From Colletes latitarsis (taxonomy: Eukaryota > Arthropoda > Insecta > Hymenoptera > Colletidae): a stretch of 64,000 nucleotides of DNA. The stretch lies in contig NC_135137.1 in assembly GCF_051014445.1 (NCBI RefSeq), positions 30,691,501-30,755,500 of the forward strand. The letters are read 5' to 3'. Below the pieces are notes generated by a model. That model was not told the DNA's origin. It was given only the letters and a program-made list of their open reading frames with translations, and searched no databases. Made by a program: the position numbers and the translations under genes. Positions 13,701 to 24,502 of this stretch are shown here, in pieces; position 1 is the first letter of the stretch, and every line of letters begins with the position of its first letter.

Positions 13701-16700
13701 GGTGGCAATAATTCCTCGGCCGTGAAATAAATTCTCCAATAATAATTCTCTTCTTGCGCCGCCGTATGTAGCTAACGTACTTAACTGGCCGCGATTTATC
13801 ATTCCCGCGTTCGCGCCTTGCCACCCCGTCGCGCCTTCCGCCTCCAGGGCCTTCCTTCTTTGGACCACCGGGGATGTGCTCGAAGAATCTTACAATTCGC
13901 TTTTTTCTCGAGGCTTCAACACTTTCAGCTTGGCTGGCGAGGTGTACGAACCTTGCTAATTATTTAAATATTTTTAAGCAGGGTGTGTTGTGATTAAAAT
14001 AATGGAAGAATTAGAGGAGTAAGAAAGTAGTGAGGGCCCTACCAGGTCCCGCCTTAGACGCTGGGACATTGAATGGTCGAGTACTTGTGAGAGAGAAAGG
14101 TTGAGCGTAGCCCTCTGCTGGCGATTGTGGAAAGTGTCGTCATAAGTGTATCTTTTTTTTCGTTATCAATAAACAGCTTTCTGATTCCTTTTACGCTATC
14201 AGTTATCAAAAATTGTATTATTCGCAAGATTAAAACAGAAACAAATTTTGTTTGATCGGATAGAATCGAAAATAATAGTTTCGTTTTCGTTTCGAGAGAT
14301 TTAAAGATACTCATCTGATCTATTTTTCTAACGGGTAAATATTATGTGCCTGAACTCCGTTATTACATTTTGATCGTTCGACGTATAAACAAGGAAGAGT
14401 TGGCTGGTTGGAATATTTGCCGGTCTGTTTGCGCGGGACAAACGAATCGGAAAATATTAAACAACGTTTCGACAATGCCTCCGAGCCGCATTACAATAAT
14501 CGAGACGGAAGGAACAACGCCATCAAGTAAAAAGAATAGTCGGAACCGGGTAAGAAGGAATCGTTGATTTATGGGTAGCCAATCTATAATTTGCAAGTCA
14601 AATACATGAATAAAACAACGTGGAACGGGTATCGACGAAACACGCCCGTCCGAATATGAAAAAATGATCGATGGTTCGTCAAAATTTCTACGCGCCGCGT
14701 AGAATTCCGGGGTGTGGGGTTGGGGGGGGGGGGCGTTCTATTTCGTTTCGTTCGCCGTGGTTCCCGGTTTCCGTTTCGCTCTGTGCGTCGACCGCGCCGT
14801 CTCGCCTGGCAACGAATTAAGCTGCTTTATAAAAATGTAAAAGGCTTCACGAGCGAGCCGTTTTCCAGGTGGAAACGGTGGATCGTGGGGGGAGGTAGAA
14901 ACGAGCCAGAGAACGCCGAGAAAAGGGAGGGGGATGGACCGAACGAGGGCTCGACTAGCACCCGTGAAGCTGGGGAATCGCAAATGCGATTGGAAGCTTC
15001 ATTGTTTCTGAGAAAAGGAAAGAAAGCGCGAGACTTCGGCCCCGGAGAGAGAGTTTAAGTCGGCGAACGGATCGAAGGAACGCGACGGTAAAACCGTGGT
15101 GCTTTCGTCGAGGTATATTTTCACGAATTCTAGGCCAGTCGGGTTTCCCTACGGATAATAATCAGTTTTACCATATCTAGTTGTCAAACACTTGCCCGTA
15201 ATTGATCGGGCGTCGTTTAGATACGTATCATGATACACGAGCGTGATTGTGGGTGCGATTAAGGTCGTCCTTGGAAGTAGCGATCTATCATCTTGAGCCT
15301 GATGACGGAACGTTTTGTAACTGGGGAGAGTCAATTAAATTGGGGCTCCCCGAGTGTCAAGCTGCGTAGCTTTTTCTAACGTCCGTAATTCACCGGTCGT
15401 TTCGCTCGTTCGGTTTGGAAAATACAAATTAAAGCACACGTGCCATTTTCTAAAACGACTTTATTACATTTAGGCATTTCAAGTTACTACCTTGCTATAA
15501 ATTGTATAACTCACGTATGAAATTAAAATGAACATATAGTAAGTAAAATTCTAAAAGAAAGCGAATTTTGAAAAAATACTAGAAAACAATTGTTACTAAA
15601 ATTCTACAGAGGTTGATACACTCATGAAACGAACATTTTAAAGTGTTCGTTATTATTTTGGTAAAATCTATGACATAATATGAGTTATGTTTCTTTTCTA
15701 ATGTGACGAGTAAATACTAGTTTCACAGTGTTAATCGAGTATATATTTTCATTCTGAAGTAGCTAAAAAGTCATGTTCACTTCTATTTGATTTATATTTC
15801 TGAATTCCAATTTTTCTGAAAATCTCCCCACACATTAATAAAAATACAAATCTCCCGTTGGCTTCAATAAATCAGTTTTTAGCTCTACAGGAAATGGAAT
15901 AATAAATTCGACGGTCGATCGAAAAGTGCATATGATACGGTATTAATTTCTTTCCACCAAGCAACTCCAACGTGTATCGTTCGCAGCATAATTCGAATTT
16001 CGAAGGTCCTCTTGCTCTTCGCTCGTCGACGATTCCGCGCGTAAAGCTTTGTATTCGTAATTGCCGTAGAGCAACGAAACGAAGACGCCATTCCCGCGGA
16101 ATTTGCATACTCGATGCGGTCCATGAATTTCTGCGTAAGCATCAGAATTCTCCGGCGTGCTGTCCGTCGAACCCACAGACGACACCTTCGAACTGAGCCG
16201 GCGGCAATTCCCGATTGAGTCGTGGTGCAAATGTCATTACCTTCCGTATACATTAGAGATACGCGTCGCGGCGCGGAAAAGAAGCGGCGCGTGTCGCGGG
16301 GAACAACAGGGCCGATTGTTGGGCCAGGAACGGGGCAGCATTACGTATTCATTCGTGATTTCGTTTCGTTCGGGGCTGCGGAGGCTGGCTGTGGAAGTCG
16401 TGGCACAAATGCACGAAGTAAGATTCCGATTCCGAGGCATTAATTGAGCCGGAGCCCTGTATTTCCCTGTGGGCTACGTAGACAGAGGTGCCTTCCGCTA
16501 CCAATCTCGAGGAGTTTCGGTTTCAGACCGATAGAAGTGGAAAGAGGAACACGGGAGCGAGGAGCGGATCAGGGAGGGTCGAAGGGGGGCGTAAAACTCG
16601 TATGCACGGGCGTAATACAGCGTAGGCACGGGGGCTACGAGGCCTCCCCGGTTGCTCTAGGTGGGGTACTATACGGGGTAATAGAATGTGCATGTAATAA

Positions 16701-18360
16701 CCGAAGGAAATATACACCGTGCAGCCTCCGAAAGAAGGAAGGAAGGAAGAAATAACGGAGGCAGCCAACTGCGGGAAAAGAAATTTTTCCCTCCTCTACC
16801 TCGTACCGTGTTTCGCCCGCCCTTTCCACGGGGCGCAAACGTTCGCTCGCGGATTTCGAGGGTTTATTTGCCGGAACGCGTTTGCCTTTGTCTTATTTCG
16901 CGGCAGACACGCGTCTGACGAATTGTAATGAGATTCTTTATATGCGAAAAGTGGATGTATTCGGTGTATGGAATAATACTTGACGCTAGGATAGATAGCG
17001 TGAATGTTTCAAAGGCTCTTTATCCGGGAAAGTAAATAGGAAGACGGAATTGCGCGCGACGTACATGTCATCGTTCGGTTTTCCTCTGCGTGCTCCTTGA
17101 CGTTAATGTTATGTATTAACGACAACAGAAGGACGCTCTTCCCTTTTCGGAAAATTCTTGATCCGCAGTTTCAAAAATGAAATACTCGGAATATATTTTT
17201 CATCGATAAAAGGTCGTATGTTTATTATGGTCAAATATAGGACAGCGTCAACACTGATTCTCTAAGGAATGTTTAATTTCAATTTCAATAATACACGAAT
17301 TATTTCGTTAAAAGTATATATCTGGTCTCCGACGTATTTTGTATTCTATATTTTAGTATTTGAGTATTGAAAATATTTTCTTCTGTTCTATCTTAGAACT
17401 ATTAGTTTCATCGTAACATTTTCGTATTTTTTGTAAACTCGTTTATAAGTTACAAAATTGGCGCAAATTCGTAAAATGACCTGCTATTATTACGTTATTG
17501 CATACGAAATATCCAAGTTTTCGATCTTACGAAGGTGTTACATTAAAAAATTGAGCGATTAGATAATGCACGAAGCTCTCAGTTCTTTCTTTGTAACGAT
17601 ACGTAGTGATGGATTATATCCAACGAATGGAAGCAAAATTCGTGTAATTTCCTGTATGAATTTGAACTTAAACGTGTAGCGAGGGCGAAAATAAATAAAT
17701 AGACAATTTATGATTGGAAACGATAAAAAAAAATGAATTACGAATATTATAGAATTTAAGTATAATGAACCGAGAAACAGAACTGTGTAACAGAAATATT
17801 CATTATGAAGAGATAATCTTCTTCCTACAAAATTAATAGAAACACAATTGTGTGCAAATAAAAGTAAAAAAACATAACTGTAGGTGAGAAAATAAATAAA
17901 AAATAATTTTTTCGTATCACTTCGTTGTGACAAAGAACTGTCACCGGAAGATACCGCTGACTGGTCGAATAGGAGGCGTTTGGCGAACTGACGCCAGGCG
18001 ACGATCTCTCGGTCCGAATTCGGTGTCGGCTACAGAAGCCGGGACGCATTTTGTCTGCGGAACACCGCAATTAACTGTCTGGGATTTCACGCGAACTCGC
18101 ACGACAAGGCCAGCCCGTGTGAAACGTCAGATGCGTTCCCCGGACACCTCTGACGTCGCGTCAGAGTCAAAATCCGTGAGAAACGGAAATCATTGTCCCA
18201 CGATTCCTTAAAAGATGCACGCGAAACGAGACTAATCGACGACGAATAGGACGAACCGAAGATGAGAATCGATCCGAGGAAACGGAGTTGCATTCCACAG
18301 AATGCGTGGATAATGTTCAAATTTTAAGAGTAATGGTGCAGAGTATTTCAATGCTATTAG
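10721..18360. other. Spacer with several CpG-rich patches
   Basis: CpG-dense patches lie at about 10740-11260, 13390-13870, 14640-15110 and 15990-16930, with AT-rich sequence between. Frames in them are short, overlapping and of biased composition. Simple sequence includes a G12 run at 14722-14733 and a purine GAAG run near 16731-16752. No element copy, RNA gene or protein domain was recognised. An acceptor-like tract (a long pyrimidine-rich run ending TTTTTTCTACAG) occurs near 12865-12880, but no exon follows that I can support. Confidence 0.45.
14722..14733 (+). repeat. G12 homopolymer
   Basis: Twelve consecutive G residues in a G-rich context (GGGGTGTGGGG immediately upstream). The tract could form a G-quadruplex on the plus strand. 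Confidence 0.9.
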
Positions 18361-18508
18361 AGTAATGAGCCTTAAAATGAACGTTGTTTTGGGATTAACA
18401 TGTTCATTTTTCATACAGTGGAGGCGAATTTCAATACCTTCGCTAGGCTCAAAGGGGAAAATGTTCAACTTACGAATCACGTCTGGGTTCATTTTAAGAA
18501 TCATTGCT
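18361..18508. mobile_element. Short MITE, family 2, copy 2
   Basis: The left end AGTAATGAGCCTTAAAATGA.. pairs with the right end ..TTCATTTTAAGAATCATTGC at 18487-18508. The subterminal TTCAACTTACGAATCACG matches the other two copies. At 148 bp it is about half the length of the copy at 1569. It carries no coding capacity. Confidence 0.75.
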
Positions 18509-19448
18509 GGTGAGAAGGCACCGAAAACATAAGACAAAATCTAGTTGCTGAAGCACTCACGACATAAATTAGGGAGGAATAAATAAAGTAAATAAATAGG
18601 GATCTTAAAACGAACTATCTCGAAACAAGATACCAAAGACATAGCTATTGCAGACAATGTAATTGTCATTCAAAGCATTACGATTGGGTTATTTCTCAGT
18701 GATAAAATGATCTGATACATTCCGGCCGCAGTCGAGCGTTTATGAAAGGTATAACACTAAAACAAAACCATGCTACCAACATTCTGAAAAATGGTTCCCA
18801 TCGATCGTAGCCTAAACCCAAGCACGTGTCCTTAAGTCAAGCTCTAAAGGGAGTAGCGAATTGTCGTACACTTTGAATCTTTCGCCCATGCAGGGATAAG
18901 GGTCTCCTGTGCGAACGATTCGGAGGCTAAGTCCCACCGATAAAGCCAGGATTTCCGCGTGCGACGCGTCAGTCACCGCGGCTCGAGTTTTATTATATTA
19001 AAGTAGTAAACCAGATAATAAAGCGGGGTACGCCCTTCCGTGTCCGTTCGTTTTACGACTACCCATACGACGATCTTATATCGCGTACTTACAGTCACCC
19101 TCTGTCGATCATAACCGAGCACATCGGTCACACGTATGCACACCCGCGCGATGGTATTCCTTCCTTTTACCGGTCGATTGTGGCCAGAACGTATTATGAT
19201 GCGGAGTCGTCTCGAGAACCGGGTAAATCTGAAATAACTATGGAATTCATCGACGGACCAACACCGGAATTCCATGTTTCAGGCGAATCAGACTTCGCAG
19301 TGTCGCATGCATAAGTGTTGATGGAGCGAAGGGGTTGTTTTCGCGCCAAGGAAAATGTATATGGAAGTAAACTGTGAGAAAACATTATAAACAATATCTT
19401 TTTTGTGTGTAGCTTGAGGAGGAAGAATATTTCAACAATCTGGATTGA
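18509..19448. other. Non-coding spacer
   Basis: Nothing recognisable. Short frames on the minus strand near 18973-19394 have no domain. Confidence 0.5.
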
Positions 19449-19611
19449 GGCATGATTCTTAAAATGAACACCAGCTATTTATACATAGCGATATCATTTT
19501 TTAAAAGTCATCTTTCACAGTTTCACTGGCTTTAAGGCTCCCTCAAGTTGTCAGGGACAGAAATGTTCAATTTACGAATCACGTCTGGAGTTCATTTTAC
19601 GAATCATTACT
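19449..19611. mobile_element. Short MITE, family 2, copy 3
   Basis: The left end GCATGATTCTTAAAATGAAC pairs with the right end ..TTCATTTTACGAATCATTAC. The subterminal TTCAATTTACGAATCACG is shared with the copies at 1569 and 18361, and CACGTCTGG is shared with 18361. It is 163 bp and non-autonomous. Two copies within about 1.1 kb suggest local reinsertion or segmental duplication. Confidence 0.75.
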
Positions 19612-21785
19612 GGTGGGGAAACTTCTCTCTAAATCGAACTATCTGATTGATGTTAAACTTTCTAATGGTCATCCAGAACTGTTCAAAATTATTTCCACAA
19701 ACATTGTTGTAACATTATCACGAACTTTGGGTTAAAATGTCCCATGTGACAGAACAAATTGAAAAGCATAAAGAGAAACGTCTTCCTTGGAATGAATAGA
19801 AATTGTGAAGTATTTTTTGAGTCCTCGATATTTGGTTTGCTCTCCAAAAATCTTGGAATTATCCCTAACAATTAATCGCACACTAAGTTTCTGATTCTCG
19901 GGGTTAGCGAAGCTTAAAAAAAAATCCCTTATTCGCAGTATAAAGTCAAGAACGGTAATGAAATTGGTTCCCAAACTATTCGGCGCGTTCGGCACACGTT
20001 GGCGCTTTGAGGTAGGTAGACTGCTATAACAGACGGTTGCGCATGAACCATCGGACGTTCAAAAGGAAGCACAACGTATAAGGATACCATCGTCGCTGGG
20101 TATCAGTAGGAAAGGGCTCCCTAGTCAAATGCACAGATTGGTTCCGATGTTGATTGAAGTGTAACGCAGATAACTCGAATCGTGACCAGCGGAGCGCACA
20201 ATGCACTTGCACGGATAGAGGAGAGATTAGCAAAGAGCGTAATGGAGTTCCGGGGAACTCAAAAACGATCACGCTCCGTTGGAGCATCCGTCACCGACCG
20301 GTCGGATCTTCTGGTGGTCACGTGCTCGTGTAATTCCTGATATAACGTCGTACGTGATTCATATCGGGACGGCAGTCTAGTCTTTGTTTACATAATGCAA
20401 CCGTTCCCTGGAGGCCAGCCAACTGTGTCCGTCCATGATAATCGTCGCGTTGAATTTAGTCAAAACGGCGTTGCTTGATAAGAGCACGAAGATGAATCAA
20501 TGTCAGGCTGAAGTAGGACGTGCCTGTTCTAAAATCCAATGACACGGCAAGAATTGCTCGACGCCGAGGTGTTTCGAAACGGGTGGCCATTAAAGGCTTT
20601 CATTCCTCGTTTAAGTCTATGGTACCGTCGACGAACGACGCCTTGCGATCCAATAAACGCACTTTAAATTCCGACGACGGACAAGGGCCACCAACGTTCA
20701 AACTGTTCCCCTTTATTTAGCGATTAGAGATCGTGTGCGTACATAATGAGCAACAAACGCGCCTCCGTGGACCAATTTCCGCTAGCAACATCGACGCGTA
20801 TCGTAAACGGTATAATCTTTCCTGCAGGTTTGCAATAATTTTGCCCGGGTAACAAGGCAATTAGAGACAGCGTGGTCTCGGAAGAGCTCGAAACGGATGA
20901 CTAGATGAAACGGTTCACAGACGTCGAGGCAAGTGGAAGTAGAAGATTCTGGCGACACATACATCGCGCAGTGTTATGGCAATCTAAGTTGGCATGTTTA
21001 GTCAGCTCGAATAAGGCGCGCCCGTAGCGAGTCTGATAGCTGGCTGAGTCAACATTCACGTATTTGCCGTGGCATCGCTGCGAAGCCATCCAGACGAAGC
21101 CCAGTTGGCGAACCTGGAGCGAGGAAGGGATGCCTCGTGCCGCGTACAATTTGGTGCAAGATATTGCTTTCGAATGCAACCTCTTTACCCTTTACCACCC
21201 CGGCTGTTACCGATGTTTACCCTACCTGCTTGATGATACCACAGAAGACACTTGTACTTGTGTTTTACGCGGATGCAGCTTCGAATGCTGCGACTCTTTC
21301 TCGTCCGTGAACGCCAGAGGAATCCTTAACGAATAGAATCCGGATACGTTAGCGAGAATAACATTCTAAAAAGATCGTAGGAGTGGCCAGAGTCACGTAA
21401 ACAACCCTAATTGCATATATCTAACTAATTTCTTAATTTATAATAATTTGTATAACGACAAAATTGTTTGGTGATCATTGTTAAAGTCAGTAGGTTGAGT
21501 AACTTGTATCATTTTATTTATTCAACAAACAGGAAGCTCCGTTAGTGTAGAAAGTAGTGAGTAGTAGAATGACGCAGTAGAATAAGAGTTCGCGATCAGA
21601 CAAAGACGATTGAGTGGATTTACTGTGTCTACAGCGTGTCTAAATTTGACCTACTCTAGATATTTTGAACGATTTTAGCTTTCACACACAATTGTAAAAT
21701 CGAAGGAATTTCTTCTAACAGAGTGTTACTATGGGAAAAATAATATAAAAGTCGATATAACCATCGTGTTATAATGTCTCCTTTA
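19612..21785. other. Spacer; one cysteine-rich chance-like frame
   Basis: Mixed composition. A plus-strand frame with an ATG near 21130 ends at 21336 and carries about nine cysteines in its last 50 residues. It has no signal peptide and no family match that I recognise, so I do not call it a gene. Nothing else is supportable. Confidence 0.45.
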
Positions 21786-21787
21786 TA

Positions 21788-22845
21788 CAAGGTGTTTAGC
21801 CACCCTGGAAAATTTTAATGGGAGATTTTAGAGGCCAAAATATAACGAAAATCAAGGATACTAATTTGTTGATTGAGGCTTCGTTAAAAAGTTATAGGAA
21901 CATTGCCGGCCACACAGTATATTTTCAGTAAAGAATTTTTTTCTTGAAAGTGCGTAGGATTTCGGGGGTGTATGTATTCACCAAAAATGGTTGTATATGA
22001 CCCTTGAATCTAGAAATAATTTTTTTAGAACGATTCAAAATTTTTTTTTTCGCCGAGAAATTTAGACACCTAACACCCTGTCAATTTCTCTTAAAAATTC
22101 GTTTTTCATTTTTAATAAATTTGTTTGATGCTATACGGAAATTTTGTCTAATACTTTTTTGTATGTATCTATGAGCTCTACTTCAGAAAAACTTTTCAAT
22201 GAGATACGTTCACTATTGTGGAAGTTATGACAGTTTGAAAATTGGACCACTTTTATGCGGTTTTTCGTATTTAAGGTGTCAAGGAGCAACTTTTCCAATA
22301 TTTTTAGAATTTCTACATATTCTTCATTAAAATACGCGTCGATTGCTTTTTGAAACATTAAAATCGTCCAACCCATTCAGAAGTTATGACGTTTTAAAGA
22401 TATGCATGAAATTTCAGTGAAACATATCGATGCTATGGTCAGACATCATATTTTCGGTAATGAATTTTTTTCTCGAAAGTGCGTAAGATTTCGGGGGTAT
22501 GTTTATCGACTAAAAATGATTGTAATTAACCTCTGCAACCAAAAATAATTTTTTTTAGGACGATTTTAAACTTTTCAATTTCGCCGAATTTCAGGGGAAT
22601 GATCCATTCATTGTCAGAGATTGTATTTTCAGTAAAGAATTTTTTCCTCGTAATTGCGTAGGATTTCGGGGATATGTCTATTGACCAAAAATGATTGTAA
22701 TTGACCCCCACAACCAAAAATAATTTTTCCGTGGAGGATTTGAAATTTTTTAATTTAATTTTTTAATAACTTTTTAACGAAGCCTTAGTCAACAAATTGA
22801 TATTCTTGATTTTCGTTTTATTTTGGCCTCTAGAATCTCCCATTT
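21788..22845 (-). mobile_element. Long-TIR element, copy B (one end truncated)
   Basis: The left TIR begins CAAGGTGTTTAGCCACCCTG with TA before it (21786-21787). It continues through the family motif GAGGCCAAAATA to the GAGGCTTCGTTAAAAAGTTA block. The right TIR stops at about 22845 and lacks its last 35 or so bases. The inside has the same AAATTGGACCACTTTTATG centre as the other copies and carries the internal repeat three times (near 21940, 22455 and 22640), so it is longer than the complete copy at 37559. An internal ACACCCTGTC near 22073 resembles an element end. There is no transposase frame. Confidence 0.88.
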
Positions 22846-24140
22846 GAGTTTGAAAATTTATTTAAAAAACATAAATTCTTCCTGTACTATTTAAAGAAAA
22901 TTCGAAGGAAAGTAGGACAGCGGCGGTGTAGTTCCGTTACATAGAGCCTTCTTTATTGGATCCGCTAACTCAAGAATTTTACATTTTACAAGCTAACCGA
23001 CATCGCTACCGAACGCATCGAATACTTATTCCCTTTCTAAGATTGTAAGAAGGGGTATTTCCCGGGGCCTGGGGATGAAAAACGTACGAGATATTGAAAA
23101 GTTACAATCCTGCAAGGTACTTTCGCAAAGCGGATTCCTGGATACGCGAGCCTCGAATAATTTCGCGCGAGGCTACAAGGATCGCGACGTCTACCGCGAA
23201 ATCAGAATTGTAAGCGAAGATGTTAAACAGTTGTCAGGTCCACCCCTTTGGATTTTCGGTCGATAGGGGGGTTTTCAGCGCAGTCTCGCGAAAATTATAC
23301 AGAGCCGGGAGAAAAAGAGCGACGAGGAAGGGAACTCGGCCGACGAGAAAGAGAGACGGGGGACATAAGCAGACAGAGGAACAGACAGTCGCCCCGTGAA
23401 ATTGAATTACAATAAGCAAAGTAAAGTTGGATGATCCAACCATTGTGCCCTCCAGTCCGTTGCTACCTCACTGCCAGTTATCTCCTTTCTTCTTTTCGCG
23501 GTCTCTCCTCGCTTCTATCCTCTCCTTCGCGGCAGTCCCTGGTCGAGGAAGAACTTCTCTCGAGTACCACGACAACCGACGGTATTCTTACGCCTTTGTT
23601 CCCCACGGGGCTGAATTAATTGCTGCGTTTTTGACATCCATTCATTGTCGGGTCCCGGCAGACGACGTCGGGATGAGCGGATAAAGGGAAAAGTTACCGA
23701 ACGCCTCGACTCTCGTCCGCGTTTCCCTCTCGCTCGGACTCTCGGTTCGGTTCCCGCGCATCGCGGAATATTATTCCTCTGTCCGACGTCTCTCCGCCCG
23801 AAAGACGATGATACCGTTTCCAAAGGACCGGAACGATGTTTCTCTTTCGTCTTCGCCTCCCGCTGACTGCCGCTGACTCTCCTACCGCGTCACTGTCATT
23901 CGTAATTCCCACCCCCGTTGTTCCTCGACGCCGATTTCAGAGGACTCTCCTGCTTCAAAATTCCGATAAAGACGTTTCTTTACGAACTATCTACTCCAAC
24001 ATTATCGATAATCTTTTGCTTCTAAACTTTTCGTATTTATATTCAGTTATCGAACGAATATGGTACTAAAATTTCCATATTTTATGTTTTCAAATTAATG
24101 TATTTAACTTTCTGTATTTGTTTTATATATGCTTCAAGGA
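22846..24140. other. Spacer with a CpG-rich patch
   Basis: A CpG-dense patch at about 23240-23960 holds overlapping arginine-, serine- and proline-rich frames on both strands, none with a domain. The flanks are AT-rich. No RNA gene or element seen. Confidence 0.5.
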
Positions 24141-24502
24141 AATGTATATTTCTTCTCGTAAAGAAACGTTCATTTATCGAGTGACTATGTCAGAGGTGCA
24201 TTTAAATGACACTTTTTTATTTGGATATAAGGAAGTGTAACAAAGAAATTTAATTTCCGGTCGCCAATGTGTTAATGTTTCAACGTTAAAATTCTTTGAT
24301 AGGAGAAAAGACTATGAATGTATATATTTCCTCTCGTGAAGAAATATCTTGACGTATTTTATTTTGTATATTTTAAAATTCATATACATTTAAATGAAAT
24401 TTTTTTTATTTGGATACAAGTTTAACGGAGAAATCTTATTTTCAATCGCCAATGTGTTAACGTTGAAGTGTACTGTTGGAACTTCTCGATGGAAGAAAAG
24501 AC
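24141..24502 (+). repeat. Two-unit direct duplication (~176-185 bp)
   Basis: Unit 1 (24141-24313) and unit 2 (about 24317-24502) share in order ATGTATAT.TTCCTCTCGT, a CATTTAAATGA block, TTTTTTATTTGGATA, TCGCCAATGTGTTAA and GAAAAGAC. The units have diverged by substitutions and small indels. No terminal inverted repeats are visible, so I treat this as a simple tandem duplication. Confidence 0.85.

Noticed and set aside
21130..21336. Cysteine-rich plus-strand frame
   Set aside because: It has no signal peptide and no spacing that I recognise from a cysteine-rich family, so chance is the simpler explanation.
22131..22376. 81-codon minus-strand frame
   Set aside because: It lies wholly inside the long-TIR element copy B and is not shared as an open frame by the other copies.
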